Assembly (NCBI GenBank): GCA_027488935.1
Contig: JAIYAP010000071.1
Span: 1-64,000 of the forward strand
DNA: 64,000 nucleotides
Origin: Saprospiraceae bacterium
GTDB taxonomy: Bacteria; Bacteroidota; Bacteroidia; Chitinophagales; Saprospiraceae
Reading direction: 5' to 3'
This document shows, piece by piece, positions 17,579-25,223 of the stretch. The notes beneath the pieces are model-generated. The model saw only the letters and a list, made by a program, of their open reading frames with translations, had not been told where the DNA came from and did no database searches. How positions within the stretch are numbered: position 1 is the first letter of the stretch; every line of letters begins with the position of its first letter. The translations under genes were made by a program, and so were the position numbers.

Positions 17579-18610
17579 ATGTCAGATATTTTCGAAACCG
17601 TACGCCTTACCCTTCAAGCCATCGAATCGGCAACGCCCGATACATCCGATGCGCTGGAGCAATTCCGTATTCAATATTTGGGCACCAAAGGCGAAATCAA
17701 GGCCTTAATGGAGGAAATGCGCACGATTCCGAATGAGCGCAAAAAAGAATTTGGTCAACTGATCAACGCACTCAAACAAGGTGCCGAAGAAAAATATCAA
17801 CACCTCAAAGCAATACAGGACGCCCTGGCAGAAAATGCGGCGGCGGCACAGTTCGACCTGACCGCCCCGGGAGAACCGTTGGCACTTGGTTCGCGGCATC
17901 CCGTGGCCGTTACGCTCAACCGCATTGTGGATATCTTTACCCGCATCGGCTTTTCGGTGGCTGATGGCCCTGAAATTGAAGACGACTGGCACAATTTCAC
18001 GTCTATGAACACCCCGGAAGACCATCCGGCCCGCGATATGCAGGACACCTTTTATGTGGTCGATGCACCCGGTATGCTCCTGCGTACCCACACTTCGCCC
18101 GTGCAGGCCCGCGTGATGGAAAACCGCAAACCACCCATTCGGATAATTGCGCCGGGCCGAGTGTACCGCAACGAAACCATTTCTACCCGCTCCCATTGCC
18201 AGTTTCACCAGGTGGAAGGTTTGTATATTGATGAGGGCGTTTCTTTTGCCGATTTGAAACAAACCTTGTTGTATTTCGCACAGGAAATGTTTGGCGCGTC
18301 GAAAATCCGCCTGCGTCCTTCTTTTTTCCCATTCACCGAACCTTCGGCAGAAATGGACATCTGGCTGGGCACTGATACAGAAAAAAATTACCGGCTGACC
18401 AAAGGCACGGGTTGGCTCGAAATTCTGGGTTGCGGCATGGTTGACCCTCAAGTGCTGGAAAACTGCGGTATTGATGCCACCAAATACAGCGGATTTGCCT
18501 TTGGCATGGGCATCGAGCGCCAAACGCTGCGTTTGTACGAAATTGGGGACATTCGCCTGGTTTTTGAAAATGATGTGCGCTTTTTACGCCAGTTTTCTGC
18601 TGCAATATAA
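17579..18610 (+). CDS. pheS: Phenylalanine--tRNA ligase alpha subunit
   Basis: The start is set at ATG 17579, which gives 343 residues, the usual length; the longer open frame from 17420 overlaps aroQ. The N-terminal coiled-coil arm (about 1-90) is followed by the class II catalytic domain. Motif 2 is seen as R-V-Y-R-N-E-T-I-S-T-R-S-H with F-H-Q-V-E-G, and motif 3 as F-G-M-G-I-E-R. It charges tRNA-Phe together with PheT, which is not in the window. The chromosome therefore appears to separate pheS from pheT. Confidence 0.96.
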   Translation: MSDIFETVRLTLQAIESATPDTSDALEQFRIQYLGTKGEIKALMEEMRTIPNERKKEFGQLINALKQGAEEKYQHLKAIQDALAENAAAAQFDLTAPGEPLALGSRHPVAVTLNRIVDIFTRIGFSVADGPEIEDDWHNFTSMNTPEDHPARDMQDTFYVVDAPGMLLRTHTSPVQARVMENRKPPIRIIAPGRVYRNETISTRSHCQFHQVEGLYIDEGVSFADLKQTLLYFAQEMFGASKIRLRPSFFPFTEPSAEMDIWLGTDTEKNYRLTKGTGWLEILGCGMVDPQVLENCGIDATKYSGFAFGMGIERQTLRLYEIGDIRLVFENDVRFLRQFSAAI

Positions 18611-18778
18611 AAAATTACGAAAAAGGTAAATAACTTCACCGGGAGAAGTTTGTGTTTAGCCGTTTTTCCAAACAGATTAATCGAAAGTTCGGTACAATCT
18701 GTTAGGAAGACACCCAAATTTCGCTTGTCAAACACTCCAAGTAGTTGGGGCAACCGAATTTAACCAAATACACATACC

Positions 18779-19681
18779 ATGTTTCTGATCTTTTTGGGCA
18801 TTTTTTTGCTCGTTGGAACGCTTTTCGTCCCTAAAACCAATTCCAGTTTTTCTTCCTTTACCCGCATTGGCCGCATCCTTGCTATTTTTATGATGGTGCT
18901 TGGCTTGAGTACTTCCTGTTTTGTTCAAATAGAACCGGGTCAGGTGGGTGTACAAACGCTGTTCGGTAAAGTACAGGCCGGGCTGCTTACGGAAGGCTTG
19001 AATTTTATCAATCCGCTCGTGGATGTTGTAAAATTTGATGTACGCACCCAAAATTACACCATGTCGGCCGTACACGATGAAGGCGACCAGGCGGGCGATG
19101 ATGCCATCCGGGTACTTACGGCCGATGGTTTGGAAGTGGTGATCGACCTGTCTGTGTTGTATCACATTATTCCGGAGAAGGCACCCGATATTTTGCGCAG
19201 CATTGGTCTGGAAATCAAAGATGTTATTGTGCGCCCAGTATCGCGTACCAAAATTCGAGACAATGCTGTGTTTTATGATGCGGTGGCGCTTTATTCTTCT
19301 AAGCGCGAAGAATTTCAACAGAAAATTTTTCAGACCATCGAAAAAGAATTTTCCGAACGCGGTTTGGTGCTGGAAAACCTGTTGATCCGCAACATTCAAT
19401 TGCCCGAATCGGTAAAAACGACCATTGAGAGTAAAATCAATGCCGAGCAGGAATCGCAAAAAATGAAATTCGTCCTGGAGAAAGAACGCCAGGAAGCCGA
19501 TCGTAAACGCGTAGAAGCGCAGGGTATTTCGGATTATCAGCGCATTCTTACCTCGACGCTGACCGACAAACTGTTGCAATACGAGCAAATCAAGGCGCAA
19601 AAAGAAATTGCTACTTCGCCCAATGCCAAGGTGATCATCATGAATGGCAAGAATAGCAATCCGTTGTTGATCGGTCAATAA
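18779..19681 (+). CDS. SPFH/prohibitin-family membrane protein
   Basis: A 300-residue protein with two hydrophobic segments near the N terminus (about 1-17 and 29-48) and then a band-7 (SPFH) domain (about 50-230), marked by E-P-G-Q-V-G-V-Q-T-L-F-G-K and V-D-L-S-V-L-Y. A charged coiled coil (about 215-255) follows and ends near the C terminus. This is the layout of prohibitin or HflC-like proteins that form large ring or cage assemblies on the membrane and often regulate FtsH. No HflK or FtsH gene is adjacent, which favours a prohibitin-like homo-oligomer. A strong hairpin follows the stop. Confidence 0.85.
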   Translation: MFLIFLGIFLLVGTLFVPKTNSSFSSFTRIGRILAIFMMVLGLSTSCFVQIEPGQVGVQTLFGKVQAGLLTEGLNFINPLVDVVKFDVRTQNYTMSAVHDEGDQAGDDAIRVLTADGLEVVIDLSVLYHIIPEKAPDILRSIGLEIKDVIVRPVSRTKIRDNAVFYDAVALYSSKREEFQQKIFQTIEKEFSERGLVLENLLIRNIQLPESVKTTIESKINAEQESQKMKFVLEKERQEADRKRVEAQGISDYQRILTSTLTDKLLQYEQIKAQKEIATSPNAKVIIMNGKNSNPLLIGQ

Positions 19682-19704
19682 ACATTCAAGTATTCCATAT
19701 TGTG

Positions 19705-19763
19705 AAGCGCATGCCTTTTCTTTGTGCAAACATTGTACAAAGAAAAGACATGCGCTTTTTTCA
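19705..19763 (+). terminator. 21-bp imperfect hairpin with T tract, overlapping the next gene start
   Basis: Arms 19705-19725 and 19737-19757 pair at 20 of 21 positions around an 11-nt loop and are followed by a run of T. This is a good terminator for the SPFH gene. The best start codon of the next gene, ATG 19750, lies in the right arm, so the same structure could hide that start. Confidence 0.65.
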
Positions 19764-20871
19764 GAACCTCCGCCTTTCCTTGCTGCTGGGCACCTTTTGC
19801 CTTCCTATATCAGCATTTACCCAAACCGATACGCTGCACTTGATTTTTGCCGGCGACATCATGGGTCATTCCCCGCAAATTATCAGCGCCGAAAAAATTA
19901 AAAACAAGGAATACGACTATACGCCTTGTTTTCAATATGTAAAACCTTTTTTAGAACGCGCCGATTTGGCCATCGGAAATCTGGAACTAACGCTCCCGGG
20001 CAAACCACCTTACACCGGCTACCCTATGTTCCGCAGCCCGGACGCCCTGGCAACTGCCCTGAAATCGGCCGGGTTCGACATTTTAGTGACTGCCAACAAC
20101 CATTCGAATGATAGTCGCGGACTGGGTGTACGAAATACTGCACAAACCCTACGCGATTTGGGCTTTTTGCATACAGGTACGTTCAAAGATCAACGCGACC
20201 GCGATGCTTTTTATCCCTTAATGGTGTATAAAAAAGGCTTCAAACTAGCGATGCTGAATTACACCTTCAGTACCAATGGCATCCCTACCGAAGCGCCAAC
20301 CATTGTTAACCTGATTGATACAGCCCAAATAAAGGCCGATTTGAAAGAGGCCCGGGCCCGCAAACCCCATTTTATCATCGTGTTCATGCATTGGGGCGTG
20401 GAGTATCAATTGCAAGAAAACGCCGAACAGCGCAACCTTGCCCGCTTGTTGATTCAAAACGGTGCCGATCTGGTCATCGGGGCACACCCGCATGTGGTAC
20501 AACCCATCAAGCAGGAGCGTGTAAAAATGCCCGATGGATCGCAAAAGGAAGTGATTGTGGCGTATTCGCTGGGCAATTTTATCTCCAACCAAAAACAGCC
20601 CAATACAGAAGGCGGCATTCTTTTCCAGGTAGATTTGGTGAAAAACAAAGGCGCTGCGGAAACCTGGGTGGGAAAAAACGGCTATATTCCGGTTTTTCGG
20701 TACATTCATAAAGCAGCAAGTGGCAAATCGACCTACTTGGCTGTACCTGCTGCCAAAGCCGAGCGCAACCCCGATTGGGTAGAAGATATGTCCCCCGTTG
20801 CCCGCGCGGCCATGTTGAAGTTTGCTGCTGGCCTGCGGAAAAGACTTACCTACAACGAACTTAAATATTAA
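19750..20871 (+). CDS. CapA-family metallophosphatase-like secreted protein
   Basis: From ATG 19750 the protein is 373 residues and begins directly with a signal peptide (about 1-23, ending A-F-T-Q). A longer frame from GTG 19702 or ATG 19711 would precede it. The body has F-A-G-D-I-M-G-H (about 33-40), G-N-L-E-L-T-L, T-A-N-N-H-S-N-D and G-A-H-P-H-V-V-Q, the metal and active-site motifs of the PGA_cap/CapA family. Members act in poly-gamma-glutamate anchoring or are of unknown use; no capB or capC is present. Periplasmic or surface location is inferred from the signal. The DUF4230-like gene follows 18 bases later. Confidence 0.85.
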   Translation: MRFFQNLRLSLLLGTFCLPISAFTQTDTLHLIFAGDIMGHSPQIISAEKIKNKEYDYTPCFQYVKPFLERADLAIGNLELTLPGKPPYTGYPMFRSPDALATALKSAGFDILVTANNHSNDSRGLGVRNTAQTLRDLGFLHTGTFKDQRDRDAFYPLMVYKKGFKLAMLNYTFSTNGIPTEAPTIVNLIDTAQIKADLKEARARKPHFIIVFMHWGVEYQLQENAEQRNLARLLIQNGADLVIGAHPHVVQPIKQERVKMPDGSQKEVIVAYSLGNFISNQKQPNTEGGILFQVDLVKNKGAAETWVGKNGYIPVFRYIHKAASGKSTYLAVPAAKAERNPDWVEDMSPVARAAMLKFAAGLRKRLTYNELKY

Positions 20872-20889
20872 TGGCTTTCGGCCCACCCT

Positions 20890-21474
20890 ATGACGAAACG
20901 TATTCTTCAAACCGCTATCCTGATCGCCGTTTTTGCCGCCGGCGTCTGGCTGAGTTACCAGTATTTTGCACCCAAAAACCACGCAGTCGAATCCTCAAGT
21001 GTGCTCCTGGAAAAAATACAGGCCGTTGCGAAACTGGTTACGGTGGAAGGCCAGTTTTCCGAAATTTATAATTACAGCGAGTATCAGGGGTATTTTACTT
21101 TTTTTTGGGATAAAAAAATCCTGGTGCGGGTGCGCGCAACGGTTTCTGCCGGTTATGACCTGAACAACCTGCACCTGGAAGCCGACCCTGCCAATAAAAT
21201 CATTCGCATGAATGCCCTGGGGGCACCCCAAATCCTGGCGATAGACCATACCCTCGATTATTACGATATATCGCAAGGCTTGTTTAGCACATTCACGCCG
21301 GAAGACTATACCCGCATCAACCAGCGGGCTAAAGACCTGATTCGAGACCAGGCCACGAAAAGCAATTTGCTGCCCGCTGCCCAGGAACAAGCGGCCAAAA
21401 TCATCGACTTAATCCGGTTTATGGTTGAAAATGCCGGTTGGAAACTCGAAATTAAGAACGGGATGAACGGCTAG
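20890..21474 (+). CDS. DUF4230-like membrane-anchored protein
   Basis: A 194-residue protein with one N-terminal membrane anchor (about 5-26) and a soluble domain. The soluble part starts with a V-A-K-L-V-T-V-E-G-Q-F-S-E-I-Y-N-Y segment and goes on to A-T-V-S-A-G-Y-D-L, a pattern I recognise from DUF4230. The function of that family is not known. It is probably co-transcribed with the CapA-like gene 18 bases upstream. Its TAG stop overlaps the stop of the convergent lipoprotein gene on the self-complementary CTAG at 21471-21474. Confidence 0.75.
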   Translation: MTKRILQTAILIAVFAAGVWLSYQYFAPKNHAVESSSVLLEKIQAVAKLVTVEGQFSEIYNYSEYQGYFTFFWDKKILVRVRATVSAGYDLNNLHLEADPANKIIRMNALGAPQILAIDHTLDYYDISQGLFSTFTPEDYTRINQRAKDLIRDQATKSNLLPAAQEQAAKIIDLIRFMVENAGWKLEIKNGMNG

Positions 21475-21875
21475 TGCACCGAAAAAAACTGGAACGTTTG
21501 TTCGTTATCAAAGGTTTTGGGACGGGCATACCCATCCGTACCTGATTCATACCGCAGCCGGAAGGAGGAATCACTGCTCCATTCTACAATACCAAATACC
21601 GTTTTGCCCACATAGGGCCCCGATTCGAAGCGGTGCATGTCGATTTGAATTGGCGATTTTTTACAATCGGTTTGATACAGGAAATGGGCAGTATCGTAGC
21701 TACTTCCAAATTTGACCAGCCACATGGCCTTTCCATCTGCTTGAAATACAAAATCCTGGCCCTCCTGGTTGGTCCAGCGTCCTGCTAATTCAGGACAACG
21801 CGGCGTAGAAACGCAAGCGAGTGCACCTACAGCACACAAGACTGCAAGTGCATAAAGTGCATAAAGTTGGTTCAT
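21471..21875 (-). CDS. Small putative lipoprotein
   Basis: The start is set at ATG 21875, giving 134 residues with a lipoprotein signal ending at the lipobox A-L-A-C; the in-frame codons up to 21911 would spoil it. The mature part (P-E-L-A-G-R-W-T-N-Q-E-G-Q-D-F-V-F-Q-A-D-G) looks like a lipocalin-like beta-barrel of the type written 'L-x-G-x-W' in many Bacteroidota lipoproteins. The ligand and role are unknown. Its stop is shared on CTAG with the convergent gene. Confidence 0.65.
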   Translation of the reverse strand: MNQLYALYALAVLCAVGALACVSTPRCPELAGRWTNQEGQDFVFQADGKAMWLVKFGSSYDTAHFLYQTDCKKSPIQIDMHRFESGPYVGKTVFGIVEWSSDSSFRLRYESGTDGYARPKTFDNEQTFQFFSVH

Positions 21876-21997
21876 TTTTCCTGCTGTGATCAAGTTTGCC
21901 GGGCAAGCCATTCAAAAAACCACCCATTCTACCCTTACAGCGTGTAGTATAGAAGACAAACTAATTTTGCAAAGGTTGTTGTTGTTTGAGCAAAGTT

Positions 21998-22453
21998 TCA
22001 GCTTTTGAGGAAAATCTTGCCATTCCACCAGCCTTTTTCGATCGTCGCTTCGTTTTTTTCATAAAACCGAAGGGCAGGCTCATTCCAATCCAACACCTGC
22101 CACTTGACCAGTCGACAACCCAGCCGATCTGCTTCTGCTAAAAAAGCATCAAACAACATTTGCCCCACACCAAAGCGCCGGAAGGGTGCTGTTACAATAA
22201 AATCTTCGAGGTACAACATCTTCCCTTTCCAGGTAGAGTACGCCATATAATATAACACCAGGCCGACGACCTCCGCTTCGTGCAACGCAACGCTGCATTG
22301 AAATAACCCGTTTTGAAAATCTTCTAAAAACTCCGCAGGGGTAGTAACTACAGCCTCGGGTTCTTTTTCGTACACCGCCAACGCGTACACCAGTTGATGA
22401 ATGGCGGGCATATCTGCTGCGGTAGCCGGACGAATTGTAAAATTGGGTTGCAT
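21998..22453 (-). CDS. GNAT-family N-acetyltransferase (diamine acetyltransferase-like)
   Basis: From ATG 22453 the protein is 151 residues; an upstream GTG at 22486 is less likely. The GNAT core is complete: the N-terminal I-R-P-A-T-A-A-D-M, then L-Y-L-E-D-F-I-V, and then the acetyl-CoA loop R-R-F-G-V-G. A W-Q-V-L-D-W-N-E-P-A-L-R-F-Y-E-K segment follows. The L-E-D-F-V and W-x-V-L-D-W-N-x-P-A pair is typical of the spermidine/thialysine acetyltransferase (SSAT) branch. The substrate here is inferred. It lies 52 bases downstream of trpE on the same strand, so the two may share a transcript. Confidence 0.85.
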   Translation of the reverse strand: MQPNFTIRPATAADMPAIHQLVYALAVYEKEPEAVVTTPAEFLEDFQNGLFQCSVALHEAEVVGLVLYYMAYSTWKGKMLYLEDFIVTAPFRRFGVGQMLFDAFLAEADRLGCRLVKWQVLDWNEPALRFYEKNEATIEKGWWNGKIFLKS

Positions 22454-22504
22454 GCTGTTTTTTATCACAAAAGTACAAAGTCGCACTGTTGCACCGATTG
22501 AATT

Positions 22505-23983
22505 TTAAACGGGGGATAGTGATGAAAAATCGGCAACGGCTGCCATAAAAGCACCTGCTTTGATCTTTGTTTCCCGCAGTTCATTTTCCGGCACCGATTC
22601 GTACAACAAGGTTGCGCCTGCCGAAAAATCGAGCATCCCGTCTTTGATATGGGCGGTACGGATGGTGATGGCCGTATTCACATCGCCGTTGAGCAGCAAC
22701 CAGCCGATGCTCCCGCCGTAATATCCGCGGGTATGTTGCTCAATTTGTTCAATATAGTTCATCGCCGCAATTTTGGGCGCGCCTGTGAGGGTTCCGGCAT
22801 TCAAACTGGCGATCAAGGCGTCAAAACCGGTGTAGGCATCTTCCAGCACCCCGCTGAGTTGCGCTACCGTGTGCGTTACGTGCGAGTATTTTTCAATGAT
22901 CCGATAATGGTCAATTTCAATACCGGGTTTGCATATCCGCGAAAGATCGTTCCGCCCCAAGTCAATCAGCATATCTAATTCCGAATTTTCTTTGGGCGAA
23001 TTGAGCAATTCCATCATCAAGTGGTGGTCTTCAATGGGGTCGCCGGAGCGCCGCACACTGCCTGATATGGGACGCAAGGTGGCCCGCCCGTTCTCGTACC
23101 GCAACATCATCTCCGGACTGGCACCTAATAAAACCTCCGAACCAAAGTCGAAATAAAACAAATACGGGGAAGGGTTGATGGCTTTGTAGCGGATGTACAA
23201 CGGCAACAAATCGCCTTGGATGGGAGCGGTAAATTTGCGGCTCAACACAATTTCGAGCAATTCGCCTTCGTAGCATAGTTGCACGCCTTGGGCTACTTGG
23301 TCTTGGAAGATTTTATCGTTAGGAGTTACTGAAAATTCGCCGATGTGGAGATTTTGCTTTGTTTCTTGAATCGGCTGTTCCAGCAAACGCAGTATTTCCG
23401 CTTTAGCGGTTTCTGCTTCTTCCGTGCTCGCACGCGTGACGTACAGGCTCAAGTCTTCCGTTAAATGATTAAACAGCAGGATATTATCAAATAAAAACAA
23501 GTGGAAATCCGGCTCCGGACAGTCTTTTTGTAAAGGCAGGTCTTCGAACAGGTACACAAACTGATAGGAAAGCGCTCCATAGAAGCCCATGAAGTTTTTA
23601 TCGGCGATATGAAATTCTGCCAACAGCGCGCGCAAGGGCTGCACGATGTTTTGGCGGGCGATACGGTCTTCCTCCGGGCCGTTAAAAGGAATTTTCGGAA
23701 TTTCCAGTTGCAGGGTATCTGCGCTTTGGTGTTGTATAAAAGCGGCATATTGGGTGCGCACAAAATCGAAAAAAGGCAAGGCACGGGCATCCAACAGCCG
23801 CAAGGTAAGCGTCGATTGCTTGCCAATTAGTTCCAAAGCGGGCGCCATCCCGATGATGGACAATCGGCTGGATTTATCGACCGTGGAGGCCGATTCAAAC
23901 AAACATGAAGGCGCAGCGCCCTGGATGCGTTGATAATGTAAAAGCGGGTCGATGTAAGGCAGGCGAGCGGTTGTGGTATGCAT
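22505..23983 (-). CDS. trpE: Anthranilate synthase component I family protein
   Basis: A 492-residue chorismate-binding enzyme. The N-terminal domain has C-L-F-E-S-A-S (about 28-34), the position of the tryptophan-sensing L-L-E-S motif of TrpE. The catalytic domain carries R-P-I-S-G-S-V-R-R, then D-L-G-R-N-D-L and L-T-G-A-P-K and finally G-G-S-I-G-W. PabB proteins have P-I-K-G-T at the same place and most TrpE P-I-A-G-T; S-G-S is unusual. No trpG, trpD or other trp gene is adjacent, so a PabB-like role cannot be ruled out. A candidate promoter lies just upstream. Confidence 0.75.
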   Translation of the reverse strand: MHTTTARLPYIDPLLHYQRIQGAAPSCLFESASTVDKSSRLSIIGMAPALELIGKQSTLTLRLLDARALPFFDFVRTQYAAFIQHQSADTLQLEIPKIPFNGPEEDRIARQNIVQPLRALLAEFHIADKNFMGFYGALSYQFVYLFEDLPLQKDCPEPDFHLFLFDNILLFNHLTEDLSLYVTRASTEEAETAKAEILRLLEQPIQETKQNLHIGEFSVTPNDKIFQDQVAQGVQLCYEGELLEIVLSRKFTAPIQGDLLPLYIRYKAINPSPYLFYFDFGSEVLLGASPEMMLRYENGRATLRPISGSVRRSGDPIEDHHLMMELLNSPKENSELDMLIDLGRNDLSRICKPGIEIDHYRIIEKYSHVTHTVAQLSGVLEDAYTGFDALIASLNAGTLTGAPKIAAMNYIEQIEQHTRGYYGGSIGWLLLNGDVNTAITIRTAHIKDGMLDFSAGATLLYESVPENELRETKIKAGAFMAAVADFSSLSPV

Positions 23984-24015
23984 CTGAAATGTATTGGCGT
24001 ATTAGTACGATGATG

Positions 24016-24047
24016 CAAAGGTATATGTTTTTTGGTTTCTGTTGCAA
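24016..24047 (-). promoter_or_regulatory. Candidate trpE promoter
   Basis: On the minus strand TAccTTTG occupies 24023-24016 and a TTG lies at 24047-24045, 21 bases upstream. The trpE ATG follows 32 bases after the -7 box. Confidence 0.45.
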
Positions 24048-24138
24048 GGATTGGGGAAAAGAAGTTTGTGGGAATGGGTTGAATTATTATATTTGTACGC
24101 GAATTTGTTGGCGTGGTTGAGCATATGTTAAATACTAC

Positions 24139-24198
24139 CAAATGTAAAATTATAGCAAATTGAAAGCTTTGCTATAATTTATCAAAGTATTACATTTG
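24139..24198. repeat. Large interrupted inverted repeat covering the lipoprotein promoter
   Basis: An inner 13-bp perfect inverted repeat (24147-24159 with 24168-24180) and an outer 9-bp one (24139-24147 with 24190-24198) are nested. The right side carries 10 extra bases (24181-24190 region) between its inner and outer arms, and this insertion sets the 19-base promoter spacing. The left arm read backwards holds the same two boxes only 9 bases apart. Confidence 0.75.
24168..24198 (+). promoter_or_regulatory. Perfect TTTG-N19-TAcaTTTG promoter
   Basis: TTTG at 24168-24171 and TAcaTTTG at 24191-24198 have exactly 19 bases between them, the Bacteroidota primary sigma consensus. It faces the lipoprotein gene at 24244 with a leader of about 40 nt. 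Both boxes sit in arms of the inverted repeat at 24139-24198, so a dimeric regulator or a DNA inversion could control access. Confidence 0.7.
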
Positions 24199-24243
24199 TA
24201 ATGCTTTTACTCGTAACATCAAGCATCTTAAAAAATTAAACTC

Positions 24244-25117
24244 ATGACCACAACTAAAATTTTTCAACTTAAGGGGGGGGGAGATATTAATATCTGCTCT
24301 TCTACTGTTTTCCGTAATTGTATATGGCTGCTTGAAAGAAGATCCAACAAATAATGATCTTCCAAAGGCCCAGAATAATGGTATCTCTACTGAAAGAGAT
24401 GGAGATGGAGAAGTATTTCAAGTGAGCTACTTTGTTGACACGCTTTTGGTAAGCAAAGATGTATACGACAGTAAGGATTCAACGAACTATTTCCATGATG
24501 TAACCACACAATCGGGTTCTGTTTTACAAACAGAAAGTCATTGTTTTACGAGCAAAGCTTTGTATGAATACTGGGGAACTACCAAAGCAATCCCGGTAGC
24601 AAAAAGCAATCAACTGGATGATCGAATTCAAAAAATTTCGGATAGTTTAGGTATTACCAGCATCGTGATGGGTGGGGGAACACCAGATAGTTTGTTGGCA
24701 GCGAAATATAATGCATTGGTTACTTCAACTTATAATGCTCTATTTCCATCCTCAGGTGCACTATCATATACTGGATGTGATTGGTACACGAATTACTCAA
24801 ATGGAGTTGCAACAGGAAGGCACTATTTTTTACCAACACAATTAGTTTTACCATCTTGGTTTTCCTATATATACCCGTGGTTAGAAGACAACACCGAAGC
24901 AGTACGTTTTAAACGTTCGTCATTTAACCCTGGCGCTAGATTACATTTAAAAGCATGGAGACTTCCACTTTTTAAAGGTGTATGGGGTGGCTGGCCAAGA
25001 ATGCATACCGTCGTATTTGGACCAGGTGTAACAGAAATTACGCTTCCATTTATTGGCCCCGTGGCAAAATGGAACAATAAAATATCATCTTGGGTAATTA
25101 TCCCTCCACCAGTTTAA
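24244..25117 (+). CDS. Lipoprotein gene frameshifted by a G9 tract (phase-variable candidate)
   Basis: The ATG at 24244 starts a frame that reaches a run of nine G (24273-24281) and then stops early. The main frame (from TTG 24332, 261 residues) has no ATG upstream. Removing one G (or adding two) joins them and makes a proper lipoprotein signal: a short polar start, K-G-G-E, a hydrophobic stretch I-L-I-S-A-L-L-L-F-S-V-I-V and the lipobox V-Y-G-C. The mature protein of about 265 residues is not recognised; it is rich in D, S, T and W, has a V-M-G-G-G-T-P-D-S segment and ends with P-P-P-V. Codon use is AT-richer than in the neighbours. The tract could be a slippage switch or a sequencing error. 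Confidence 0.7.
24273..24281 (+). repeat. Nine-G homopolymer inside the lipoprotein signal sequence
   Basis: This is a striking G run in an AT-rich stretch, located 10 codons after the ATG. With 8 or 11 G the signal peptide is in frame with the body; with 9 it is off. Slipped-strand mispairing at such tracts is a known on/off switch for surface proteins in other bacteria. Confidence 0.85.
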
Positions 25118-25162
25118 CCGAAAAATTCAAAAATTATTATTACGAGTCGAAGCAAATAAACG

Positions 25163-25200
25163 GCAGTACCCTTTTCGTAAAAACAAAAGGGTACTGCTTT
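25163..25200 (+). terminator. Rho-independent terminator after the lipoprotein gene
   Basis: A 13-bp perfect stem (25163-25175 with 25185-25197), a 9-nt loop and a trailing TTT. It separates the lipoprotein gene from the T9SS gene at 25224. Confidence 0.75.
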
Positions 25201-25223
25201 ATAAAAATAAAATTAAAAAAACC

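Noticed and set aside
17705-18523. Long open frame antisense to pheS
   Set aside because: It lies fully within a certain housekeeping gene and has no recognisable domain or start context.
18728-19729. A 333-codon open frame antisense to the SPFH gene
   Set aside because: It mirrors the codon pattern of the SPFH gene and its composition (many F, H, Q, R) is not protein-like.
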